From: an uncultured Prevotellaceae bacterium
Lineage (GTDB): Bacteria; Bacteroidota; Bacteroidia; Bacteroidales; Bacteroidaceae
DNA length: 39,014 bases
Assembly: GCA_902776545.1 (NCBI GenBank)
Contig: CACYQO010000041.1
Coordinates: 1-39,014, forward strand
Reading direction: 5' to 3'
Position numbers and translations under genes: made by a program. The first letter of the stretch is position 1. Each line of letters starts with the position of its first letter. The notes under the pieces are model-generated. The model ran no database searches and was not told the DNA's origin. It worked only from the letters and a program-made list of their open reading frames with translations. This document shows positions 31,164 to 38,586 of the stretch, in pieces.

Positions 31164-32851
31164 TTCTTGTTGTCTTTCTCACGAATCTCCACACGGCGGA
31201 TCTTACCACTGATGGTCTTCGGCAGTTCATCGACGAACTCGATGATGCGGGGGTACTTATAGGGAGCCGTCTCTTTCTTGACGTGCTGCTGCAGTTCCTT
31301 GATGAGGTCTTCGCCGGCCTTGTCTTTCCACTCCTTGCCGAGCACGACGGTGGCTTTCACCACCATACCACGGATATCGTCGGGCACACCGGTAATGGCA
31401 CACTCCACGACGGCGGGATGCGTCATCAGGGCGCTTTCCACCTCAAACGGGCCGATGCGGTAGCCGGAGCTCTTGATTACATCGTCGATACGGCCCTCGA
31501 ACCAGTAGTAGCCGTCTTCATCGCGCCAGGCCATATCACCGGTATGATAAATGCCGTTGTGCCAGGCCTCACGGGTCAACTCCTCGTCACGATAGTATTC
31601 CTTGAAGAGGCCGATGGGCTTACGGTCACCGACGCGCACCACAATCTCACCCTTCTCACCATCTTCGCAACTGGTACCGTCAGCACGCAACAGGTCGATG
31701 TTATATTGAGCATTGGGCATACCCATGCTGCCGGGCTTCGGCTCCATCCAGGGGAAGGTGCCGAGGGTCATGGTGGTCTCCGTCTGCCCGAAGCCTTCCA
31801 TCATCTTGATACCGGTTTTCTCGTAGAACTTATCGAATACGGCGGGATTCAGAGCCTCACCGGCAGTGGTGCAGTATTCCAGACTGCTGAGGTCGTACTG
31901 CGACAGGTCTTCACGGATCATAAAACGGTAGATAGTGGGAGGCGCACAGAAGCTCGTCACGTGATATTTCTCCATCTGGCGCAGGAGGGTGTCGGCATTG
32001 AACTTCTCATGATCGAAGACGAACACCGTTGCTCCGGCAAACCACTGGCCATAGAACTTTCCCCAAACAGCCTTTCCCCAGCCAGTATCGGCAACGGTCA
32101 GGTGGAGGGAACCTTCGTGCAGGTTATGCCAGAACACACCCGTTGTCAGATGTCCCATGGCATAGAGGTAATCGTGGGCCACCATCTTAGGCTCACCACT
32201 GGTGCCGGAAGTGAAGTACATCAGCATCGTGTCGGAGTTGTCGTTGACATGCTTCGGACGAACAAACTGCGGGGCTTGCTTCCACTCACTCTGCCAGTCG
32301 TGCCAGATTTCCCCTCCTGAGTAGGAGGGGTTAGGGGTGGTCTGATCCACCTCATTGCCCACCTTTATCAGCGTATCCACCGTCGGGCTCTCTGGCATGG
32401 CGGCTTCTACCTGGCTCATCACATACTTATCATCCACACAGATAATACCCTTCACTGAGGCACGGGTATTGCGATATACGATATCGTGCTTCGTCAGCAT
32501 GTGGGTGGCAGGAATGACGATGGCACCGATCTTATGCAGGGCGAGCATGACCACCCACCACTCGTAACGGCGCTTCAGAATCAACATCACGGGGTCGTTC
32601 TTGCCGATGCCTAACGACATCAGATAAGAGGCGGCCTGATCGGTCTGTTCCTTCAGTTCTCCGTAAGTGGTGCGTATTTCGTCACCCTGGTCGTTGGTCC
32701 AAAGGATGGCCAGCTTCTCGGGAGCCTCTGCAGCCCAGGCGTCCATCACGTCGTAGGCGAAGTTGAAGCCCTCGGGAATGATGAACTCCAGGTTCTTGTT
32801 GTAATCCTCAACAGACGTGAACTTTGTCTGCTTCAAAAATCTTTCTATCAT
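31160..32851 (-). CDS. AMP-forming acyl-CoA synthetase (ANL superfamily)
   Basis: 563 residues from ATG 32851 (MIERFLKQTKFTSVEDYNK); a TTG 21 bases upstream is part of a family C repeat. It activates a carboxylic acid with ATP and joins it to CoA. Motifs: the P-loop-like YFTSGTSGEPKMV (212-224), EGFGQTETTM, the hinge YHTGDMAWRDEDGYYWF and GRIDDVIKSSGYRIGPFEVE, and the catalytic Lys in LPKTISGKIRR near the C-terminus. It resembles medium-chain acyl-CoA/acetate-type synthetases; the substrate is unknown. Residues 169-182 (DQTTPNPSYSGGEI) are a translated family A variant palindrome. Placement directly after an XRE-cupin regulator is an arrangement I recall in Bacteroidetes; the link to proline/arginine synthesis is not explained. 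Confidence 0.9.
   Translation of the reverse strand: MIERFLKQTKFTSVEDYNKNLEFIIPEGFNFAYDVMDAWAAEAPEKLAILWTNDQGDEIRTTYGELKEQTDQAASYLMSLGIGKNDPVMLILKRRYEWWVVMLALHKIGAIVIPATHMLTKHDIVYRNTRASVKGIICVDDKYVMSQVEAAMPESPTVDTLIKVGNEVDQTTPNPSYSGGEIWHDWQSEWKQAPQFVRPKHVNDNSDTMLMYFTSGTSGEPKMVAHDYLYAMGHLTTGVFWHNLHEGSLHLTVADTGWGKAVWGKFYGQWFAGATVFVFDHEKFNADTLLRQMEKYHVTSFCAPPTIYRFMIREDLSQYDLSSLEYCTTAGEALNPAVFDKFYEKTGIKMMEGFGQTETTMTLGTFPWMEPKPGSMGMPNAQYNIDLLRADGTSCEDGEKGEIVVRVGDRKPIGLFKEYYRDEELTREAWHNGIYHTGDMAWRDEDGYYWFEGRIDDVIKSSGYRIGPFEVESALMTHPAVVECAITGVPDDIRGMVVKATVVLGKEWKDKAGEDLIKELQQHVKKETAPYKYPRIIEFVDELPKTISGKIRRVEIREKDNKK
32311..32348 (-). repeat. Family A variant palindrome inside the acyl-CoA synthetase gene
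   Basis: CCCCTCCTGAGTAGGAGGGG followed by TTAGGGGTGGTCTGATCC on the plus strand. It is read in frame on the minus strand as DQTTPNPSYSGGE and closely matches 13775-13812, 18.5 kb away in an unrelated gene. Confidence 0.9.
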
Positions 32852-32868
32852 AAATAATTCTTTCTTTT

Positions 32869-32933
32869 GCAACGGACAACAGGATTAACACGACTTATGC
32901 GCTAAAAAGTCCTTAAGTCCTGTAGTCCGTAGC
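32869..32933 (-). repeat. Family C stem-loop, copy 2
   Basis: GCAACGGACAACAGGATTAA and further to 32895, with the inverted arm ending AGTCCTGTAGTCCGTAGC at 32933. It lies between the XRE-cupin stop and the acyl-CoA synthetase ATG (18 bases away). Confidence 0.9.
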
Positions 32934-32939
32934 TAAATA

Positions 32940-33512
32940 TTACTCAACGGTGAATGCTAAGAACTTGACGGCTTTTTCACCGACGGCGAGCATGCCGTGG
33001 GGCTTCGTGGAGTCGAAATAGATGCTATCGCCCTCTTCGAGTACCATCGTCTTGCCGCCGATATAGAGTTCCATCTTGCCTTCGAGAACGAGATTGAACT
33101 CCTGTCCGGGGTGCGTGTTCTTATAGATGGTGTGGACATCAGGCTTGGGCTCAACGGTGACAATGAACACGTCGGCTTTGTGGTTGACGAAACCGCCCAC
33201 GAGACTCTGGTACTTATAAGCTTTGGTACGTTCGATGCTCATACCCTGTCCCTTGCGAGTCACGTAGTATGACTTCATGTGAGGGGCCTCTGCAAAAATC
33301 AACTCCTCAGTCGAAACGCCGTATTTATGGGCAATTTTCATGAGGTTCGAGATGGTGATGTCCAACTCGCCAGCCTCTATCTTCTCATACTTCTCGGCAC
33401 TGATGCCGATGGTCTCTGCCATCTCACTCACGGGGATGTCGAGCACGTCGCGCAATCCCTTCAGGCGTTCGGCTTTAATTGTTCGTCCATAACATAATAT
33501 ATTTTTTAGCAA
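32940..33512 (-). CDS. XRE-cupin transcriptional regulator, start disrupted
   Basis: About 190 codons: an XRE helix-turn-helix (IKAERLKGLRDVLDIPVSEM...ISNLMKIAHKYGV) followed by a cupin domain (about residues 110-185, PGQEFNLVLEGKMELYIGG...SIYFDSTKPHGM). The domain order is that of HTH-cupin regulators such as PuuR. In this frame the only upstream start is TTG 33512, inside a family C repeat. An ATG at 33490 begins MDEQ but in another frame; one extra A after CAA would join them as MDEQIKAERLKGLR, the usual start of the family as I recall it. So a one-base deletion near 33477-33482 is likely, or a sequence error. Either the gene is impaired or it starts at a weak codon. It probably controls the acyl-CoA synthetase behind it. 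Confidence 0.78.
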   Translation of the reverse strand: MLKNILCYGRTIKAERLKGLRDVLDIPVSEMAETIGISAEKYEKIEAGELDITISNLMKIAHKYGVSTEELIFAEAPHMKSYYVTRKGQGMSIERTKAYKYQSLVGGFVNHKADVFIVTVEPKPDVHTIYKNTHPGQEFNLVLEGKMELYIGGKTMVLEEGDSIYFDSTKPHGMLAVGEKAVKFLAFTVE

Positions 33513-33570
33513 GGACTACAGGACTTAAGGACTGTTTTTAGAAAGTCGTGTTAGTCCTGTAGTCCGTTGC
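33509..33570 (-). repeat. Family C stem-loop, copy 3
   Basis: GCAAGGACTACAGGACTTAA at 33509 and AGTCCTGTAGTCCGTTGC ending 33570 form a long stem. It separates proC from the XRE-cupin gene and abuts the disrupted start of the latter. Confidence 0.92.
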
Positions 33571-33577
33571 TGAATTA

Positions 33578-34360
33578 TTACTTTGCTCCGGCTTTGAGTC
33601 CTCTGATCACAGCGGAGGTGAAGCCAGCGTGCTCCATCTCGTTGAGACCCTTGATGGTCACACCGCCAGGTGTCGTCACCAGGTCGATGGCTGCCTCGGG
33701 GTGCAGACCGCTGGCCTCCAACAGCTCTACGGCGCCTTTCATCGTCTGCATCACAATCCTCTTCGCATCGTCGGCCTTGAAGCCCAGCTCCACACCGCCT
33801 TCCGATGCTGCACGGATATATCGCATGGCATAGGCGATGCCACAGGAGGCGAGTGTCGTACCAGCTGCCAGATGCGCCTCGTCGGTAATCAGCGAATTAC
33901 CCATCTCGTCGAAGATATTGACAACGGTCTTTGTCTCTGCTTTCGAGGCTCCGATGGGTACGATAAACGTCATCGATGCCATCTCTGCAATGGCGATATT
34001 CGGAATCACCAGGAACAGCGGCGGGCACTGCTCTCCCAACCACTCCTTGATGCTCTCCGACTTCACACCGGCGGCAATCACAATCAGAATCTGTTTCTTC
34101 GGATCCAGTTCTGGCTTGATATCCTTCAATACCTGCTCTACGAGCCACGGCTTCACGACTACACAGACGATGTCTGCACTGTCAGCCGCCAACTTGTTAT
34201 CCGTGGTCACACTGACGCCTGTCTTGGCAAACTTCTCCACCACGGCCTGCGAAGGATCGCTCACGGTGATGTCCTCGTTCTTGAACTGCTGACCCTTGAT
34301 GAGACCTTCCACAGTGGCGCCGCCCATGGCACCAGCTCCTATAATGGCAATCTTACTCAT
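33578..34360 (-). CDS. proC: Pyrroline-5-carboxylate reductase
   Basis: The last step of proline synthesis, NAD(P)H-dependent reduction of pyrroline-5-carboxylate. 260 residues, starting MSKIAIIGAGAMGGATVEGL with the GxGxMG dinucleotide-binding turn. VVKPWLVEQVLKDI and IVIAAGVKSESIKEWLG follow the family pattern. The C-terminal dimerisation domain contains the signature ASGLHPEAAIDLVTTPGGVTIKGL. It sits between argD and the XRE-cupin gene in a minus-strand operon, 51 bases after argD. Length is normal. Confidence 0.96.
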   Translation of the reverse strand: MSKIAIIGAGAMGGATVEGLIKGQQFKNEDITVSDPSQAVVEKFAKTGVSVTTDNKLAADSADIVCVVVKPWLVEQVLKDIKPELDPKKQILIVIAAGVKSESIKEWLGEQCPPLFLVIPNIAIAEMASMTFIVPIGASKAETKTVVNIFDEMGNSLITDEAHLAAGTTLASCGIAYAMRYIRAASEGGVELGFKADDAKRIVMQTMKGAVELLEASGLHPEAAIDLVTTPGGVTIKGLNEMEHAGFTSAVIRGLKAGAK

Positions 34361-34411
34361 ATTATAATCATCTATAAATATAAACTATAAACCATATACA
34401 TAAATGAAATA

Positions 34412-35539
34412 CTAAAGACACCTCTTGAGCCTTTCGATGAAATCATCGGCATCTTCCTTAGTGAGACAGAGTGGTGGCAGCAGACGCAGGATGTTCGCCC
34501 CTGCGCAGCCGGTGAAGCAATGCTCCTGATAGATCAGCGGCTTACGCACATCGGCATGCGGACAGTCGAGGTCGATGCCAATCATCAGTCCCCGGCCTCT
34601 GACGTCTTTAATCTTTTCATTTTTTAATTCTTTAATTCTCTCAATGAGGTACTCGCCAACCACTCTGGCATTCTCCACCAGATTCTCCTCTTCGAATACA
34701 TCGAGTACGGCCAGCGCAGCGGCACAGGCCAGATGATTACCTCCGAACGTCGTTCCCAACTGTCCATACACCGGCTTGAACTCCGGACTGATCAGCACAC
34801 CGCCCATCGGGAAACCATTGGCGATGCCTTTGGCGACAGTGATGATGTCTGGACAGATGTCGAGCCACTGATGGGCGAAGAACTTTCCGCTTCGTCCGTA
34901 GCCGCACTGGATCTCGTCACAGATGAGAATGGTGCCATGTTTCTTGCAGGCAGCGGCCAGTCCTTGAGCAAACTCCTTCGTGGCTAACTTGATGCCACCC
35001 ACACCTTGGATGCACTCTAAGATTACGGCGCAGACATCGCCCTTCGCCAGTTCTGCCTCCCAAGCGGGAAGGTCGTTCAACGGCAAATAGGTCACATGAC
35101 TGTTATCATTAATAGGGGCGATGATTTTTGGATTGTTCGTCACCTCAACGGCCAGCGAGGTCCGCCCGTGGAAAGCCTTCTCACAAGACAAGACGCGAGT
35201 CCTGCCGTTGGTGAACGAGGAGAGTTTCAGGGCGTTCTCGTTCGCTTCGGCACCAGAGTTGATGAGGAATAGCTGATAGTCGTCGTAGCCGCAGATCTTG
35301 CCTAAGCGCTCTGCCAGTTCTACTTGCAACTTATTGATCACCGAGTTGGAGTAGAACCCCAACTTCTGCAACTGCTCCGTTACCTTCTGGATATAGTGCG
35401 GATGGGCGTGGCCGATGCTGATGACGGCATGTCCGCCGTACAGGTCCAAATACTCCTGGCCCTTGTCGTCCCACACCTTGCAACCCTTGCCCTTGACGAT
35501 GTTCACGTCAAAGAGCGGATATACGTCGAATAGCTTCAT
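34412..35539 (-). CDS. argD: Acylornithine (acetyl-/succinylornithine) aminotransferase
   Basis: A 375-residue class III PLP aminotransferase that makes acylornithine from the semialdehyde. Motifs: NSGAEANENALKL (94-106), FHGRTSLA (123-130), ICDEIQCGYGRSG (207-219), and the PLP Lys237 in TVAKGIANGFPMGG. The pathway context (argC before, argF' after) indicates the N-acylated route, probably succinylated because of argF'. Near residue 310, IERIKELKNEKIKDVRGRG is encoded by a low-complexity A/T repeat (34612-34642) where relatives have a shorter loop; this comparison is from memory. A full promoter (35565-35596) and an upstream terminator suggest separate transcription from argC. Confidence 0.93.
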   Translation of the reverse strand: MKLFDVYPLFDVNIVKGKGCKVWDDKGQEYLDLYGGHAVISIGHAHPHYIQKVTEQLQKLGFYSNSVINKLQVELAERLGKICGYDDYQLFLINSGAEANENALKLSSFTNGRTRVLSCEKAFHGRTSLAVEVTNNPKIIAPINDNSHVTYLPLNDLPAWEAELAKGDVCAVILECIQGVGGIKLATKEFAQGLAAACKKHGTILICDEIQCGYGRSGKFFAHQWLDICPDIITVAKGIANGFPMGGVLISPEFKPVYGQLGTTFGGNHLACAAALAVLDVFEEENLVENARVVGEYLIERIKELKNEKIKDVRGRGLMIGIDLDCPHADVRKPLIYQEHCFTGCAGANILRLLPPLCLTKEDADDFIERLKRCL

Positions 35540-35564
35540 ATCGTTTTCTTTCTATATTTGGCTG

Positions 35565-35596
35565 CAAAGTTACTGCAAATATCCGACAAACCGCAA
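35565..35596 (-). promoter_or_regulatory. Promoter of argD
   Basis: On the minus strand TTG (35594-35596), a 21-base spacer and TAACTTTG (35565-35572) fit the Bacteroidetes promoter, 25 bases before the argD ATG. Confidence 0.6.
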
Positions 35597-35620
35597 TAAT
35601 CTCCCGTCTTTTTGCATAAA

Positions 35621-35660
35621 AATGTCAATTGCCCGCCCCAAAATGCATGCAATTGACATT
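35621..35660 (-). terminator. Intrinsic terminator after argC
   Basis: AATGTCAATTGC (35621-35632) and GCAATTGACATT (35649-35660) are a perfect 12-bp stem. On the minus strand a TTTTT run follows, and the structure starts four bases after the argC stop. It should reduce read-through from argC into argD. Confidence 0.78.
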
Positions 35661-35664
35661 AAAA

Positions 35665-36630
35665 TTAGAACGCTGAAGCTTTCAGGCGGAGACCGGCAGT
35701 CTCGTCGATGCCGAACATGAGATTCATATTCTGCACGGCCTGACCTACGGCACCCTTCAGAAGGTTGTCGATACAGGAGGTGACGAGCAGTTTGTTGCCG
35801 TACTTCTCCACATGCACCAGGGCCTTGTTGGTGTTCACTACCTGCTTCAGGTCAAGCGGCTTGTCGCTGTAGTGGGTGAAGGCAGCATCGACATAGAAGT
35901 CCTTGTAGGCCTCGATGACATCCTCCACAGGGGCTGGTGTCTTGATGACGGCTGTACAGAAGATGCCTCGCGCGAAGTCGCCGCGATAGGGGATGAAGTC
36001 GATGTCGGCATCAAGATATCCCTGCACTTGCTTCAGCGACTGGCGGATTTCCGCGATGTGCTGGTGCTGGAAGGGCTTGTAAATGCTCAGATTGTTGTTG
36101 CGCCAGGAGAAGTGGGTGGTGGCACTAGGTTTCTGACCAGCACCCGTGGATCCTGTGATGGCATTCACGGCGACGTCTTCCTTTAATATATTAAGGTAAG
36201 CGGCGGGCAACAAGGCCACTTGTATGCAGGTAGCGAAGCAGCCGGGATTGGCCAGATGCTGTGCCTTCTGGATTTCCTCGCGATTGATCTCAGGCAGGCC
36301 ATAGACATAGTCATGGTCACCCTTGATGCGGAAGTCCTGTGCCAGATCGATGATCTTCACGTTCTCTGGGATGGTGTGCTCCTTGAGGAATGCCTCGCTC
36401 TTGCCGTGGCCAAAGCAGAAGAAAATAACATCGACTTTGTCGAAAGGCATCTCGTCGGTGAACTTCAGGTTTGTTTCGCCGATGAGGCCCTCGTGTACAT
36501 CGCTTACCAGATTACCTGCGTTGCTCTCTGAGTTGGCGAATACAATTTCCGCCTCGGGGTGCCCTAATAACACTCTTATCAACTCTCCGCCAGTGTAACC
36601 GGCAGCACCAAGTATTCCTATTCTTATCAT
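35665..36630 (-). CDS. argC: N-acyl-gamma-glutamyl-phosphate reductase
   Basis: A 321-residue NADPH-dependent reductase of the arginine pathway, from ATG 36630 (MIRIGILGAAGYTGGELIRVL). A TTG 18 bases upstream lies in a family C repeat and is not preferred. The Rossmann motif GAAGYTGGEL and the catalytic segment ANPGCFATCIQVALLPA with Cys131 are present, then ITGSTGAGQKPSATTHF and HQHIAEI. Length is typical of the short ArgC type. In this cluster the substrate is more likely N-succinyl- than N-acetyl-glutamyl phosphate, by inference from argF'. Confidence 0.96.
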   Translation of the reverse strand: MIRIGILGAAGYTGGELIRVLLGHPEAEIVFANSESNAGNLVSDVHEGLIGETNLKFTDEMPFDKVDVIFFCFGHGKSEAFLKEHTIPENVKIIDLAQDFRIKGDHDYVYGLPEINREEIQKAQHLANPGCFATCIQVALLPAAYLNILKEDVAVNAITGSTGAGQKPSATTHFSWRNNNLSIYKPFQHQHIAEIRQSLKQVQGYLDADIDFIPYRGDFARGIFCTAVIKTPAPVEDVIEAYKDFYVDAAFTHYSDKPLDLKQVVNTNKALVHVEKYGNKLLVTSCIDNLLKGAVGQAVQNMNLMFGIDETAGLRLKASAF

Positions 36631-36644
36631 ATCGTATTTCTTTT

Positions 36645-36715
36645 GCAAGGACTACAGGACTTAAGGACTTCTTTCTTCTGCAGAAGGTAGTCGTGTAAGT
36701 CCTGTAGTCCGTTGC
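36645..36715 (-). repeat. Family C stem-loop, copy 4 (argG-argC gap)
   Basis: GCAAGGACTACAGGACTTAA at 36645 and AGTCCTGTAGTCCGTTGC ending 36715, with an extra TTCTGCAGAA palindrome in the loop. It begins 15 bases before the argC ATG on the transcript side and ends five bases from the argG stop. Confidence 0.92.
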
Positions 36716-36719
36716 TAAA

Positions 36720-37922
36720 TTATCTTTTTTCGTCTTTGTGGATACCGTAGTAGACACGGAGTGGGGTAGAGCTGACTTTGATGAAACCCTTGGCCTCGTC
36801 GGCAGTCCAACCGGTCTGCGTTTCACCGTACTCGCCCAGCTTCGACTTCGTCAGGTCGTTTGCAGAGTCGATGCCCACGGTCTCGAAACCGTAGGGGCGT
36901 AGTTTAAGGATGGCCGTACCAGTAACGTTGCGCTGTGAAGAGGTCAGCATGGCCTCGATGTCGGGCATCACAGGCTCCAAGTACTGGCTCTCGTGGAGGA
37001 ACATGCCGTACCAGTTGGCCACTTGGTCCTTCCAGTACTGCTGCCACTTGGAGAGCGTCGATTTCTCCAGCAGACGGTGTGCCTCGATGATCAGTTTGGG
37101 CGCGGCGGCCTCGAAGCCCACACGGCCCTTGATGCCGATGATGGTGTCGCCCACGTTGGCATCGCGACCGATGGCATAGGAAGCACCAATCTCCTCGATC
37201 TTCTGGATGGCTTTCACGCGGTCGTCGAATTTTTCGCCGTTCACGCCGACGATTTCGCCCTTATTGAACTCAATCTTCAGCAACGTCTCTTTCTCAGGAG
37301 CTGTCACGTGCTTCAGATAAGCCTCCTCAGGCAGACCCTGTGTGGGGTCGAGCAGTTCACCGCCACAGATGCTGGTGCCCCAGATGCCGACATTGTAAGA
37401 ATACTTCAGCTTGGTGAAGTCTGCGAAGAAACCGTGCTCGTTCAGATAGTCCACCTCTTCCTTACGTGTCAGTTTCTTGTCACGAGTCAGGGTGATGATC
37501 TCCACGCCAGGAGCCATCACTAAGAATGTCATATCGAAGCGGATTTGGTCGTTGCCGGCTCCCGTTGAACCGTGGGCGATGGCATCGGCACCGATCTCCT
37601 TGGCATAGCGGGCGATGGCGATGGCCTGAAAGATACGCTCAGAACTGACGCTGATGGGGTAGCAGTTATTGCGGAGCACGTTGCCGAAGATCATGTACTT
37701 CAGCGATTTCTCGTAATACTCGTGGGTGACGTCGAGGGTGACATATTTCACGGCACCCAGTTTATAGGCGTTCTCCTCATTGGTCTTCAACTGCTCAGCG
37801 CTGAATCCTCCCGTATTGGCACAGGCTGCATACACGTCCCAGCCGTCCTGGGTCAGTTTCATCACGGTGTAACTGGTGTCAAGCCCACCAGAAAAGGCTA
37901 CTACAACTTTCTTGTTTGCCAT
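36720..37922 (-). CDS. argG: Argininosuccinate synthase
   Basis: A 400-residue cytoplasmic enzyme joining citrulline and aspartate with ATP hydrolysis to AMP. The N-type pyrophosphatase P-loop AFSGGLDTSYTVMKL is at residues 9-23. HGSTGAGNDQIRFDMTF, the KYSYNVGIWGTSICGGEL region and RDANVGDTIIGIKGR follow the family pattern. It starts MANKKVVVAFSGG at a clear ATG. It lies between the GNAT gene (22 bases upstream) and argC in the arginine operon. Confidence 0.97.
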   Translation of the reverse strand: MANKKVVVAFSGGLDTSYTVMKLTQDGWDVYAACANTGGFSAEQLKTNEENAYKLGAVKYVTLDVTHEYYEKSLKYMIFGNVLRNNCYPISVSSERIFQAIAIARYAKEIGADAIAHGSTGAGNDQIRFDMTFLVMAPGVEIITLTRDKKLTRKEEVDYLNEHGFFADFTKLKYSYNVGIWGTSICGGELLDPTQGLPEEAYLKHVTAPEKETLLKIEFNKGEIVGVNGEKFDDRVKAIQKIEEIGASYAIGRDANVGDTIIGIKGRVGFEAAAPKLIIEAHRLLEKSTLSKWQQYWKDQVANWYGMFLHESQYLEPVMPDIEAMLTSSQRNVTGTAILKLRPYGFETVGIDSANDLTKSKLGEYGETQTGWTADEAKGFIKVSSTPLRVYYGIHKDEKR

Positions 37923-37944
37923 ATCTTTAATTCGTTTATTTCAT

Positions 37945-38586
37945 TTAATTTGTGGTCGTTATTTCTTTGCCGTCGATCTTCCTGATGCGCTCGATGACTT
38001 CATCGGGTATCTTGGCGGGCAGATGCTCTGTCGGATCATAGAGCATAGCCGTGCAGATGCAGTATTTGCGGCCTGTGCGATGGAGAACGTCCACGTTACA
38101 GCATCCTTCGCAACCCTTCCAGAAAGCCTCGTCCTCAGTGAGGTCGGCGAAAGTCACGGGTTGGTAACCCAGCGCTGTGTTCATCGCCATCACAGCAGCA
38201 CCGCTCGTCAAGGAGAAAATCTTGGCGTGTGGCCAGCGGGTACGGGCCAAGGTGAAGGTCATATCCTTGATGCGCTTGGCTACGTGGTGGCCCCTGAAGT
38301 CGGGATGTACGATCAGTCCTGAGGTGGTCACGTATTGCTGGTTCTCCCATGTCTCGATATAGCTGAATCCGGCAAAACGACCGTCTTTCGTCAGGGCTAT
38401 CACGGCCTTGGCTTCCATCATTTTCTTTGCCAGGTACTCGTGTGTTCGCTTGGCAATACCAGTGCCACGTACCTTGGCTGCCTCGGCGATGGTGTCGAGG
38501 ATGGTGTCGACGTACTGCTCATGCTCAGGACCCGCCACCAAAACTTCTATTTCTATTTCCTGTAGCCTATCGCATATTCGGTACAA
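37945..38586 (-). CDS. GNAT acyltransferase of the arg operon (candidate N-acylglutamate synthase)
   Basis: A 213-codon frame with a GNAT fold: YIETWENQQYVTTSGLIVHPDF is the core strand region, RGHHVAKRI is the acyl-CoA pyrophosphate-binding loop, and ALGYQPV is the C-terminal strand motif. A Cys-rich tail (CEGCCNVD, KYCICTAM) is unusual for GNATs. From memory, a GNAT protein at the same place in the Bacteroides thetaiotaomicron arg operon has been implicated in acylglutamate synthesis, which would supply the missing first step here. The start is unclear: the frame begins with TTG at 38586, overlapping argR by 20 bases, and no ATG precedes the conserved EIEVLVAG. Confidence 0.78.
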   Translation of the reverse strand: MYRICDRLQEIEIEVLVAGPEHEQYVDTILDTIAEAAKVRGTGIAKRTHEYLAKKMMEAKAVIALTKDGRFAGFSYIETWENQQYVTTSGLIVHPDFRGHHVAKRIKDMTFTLARTRWPHAKIFSLTSGAAVMAMNTALGYQPVTFADLTEDEAFWKGCEGCCNVDVLHRTGRKYCICTAMLYDPTEHLPAKIPDEVIERIRKIDGKEITTTN

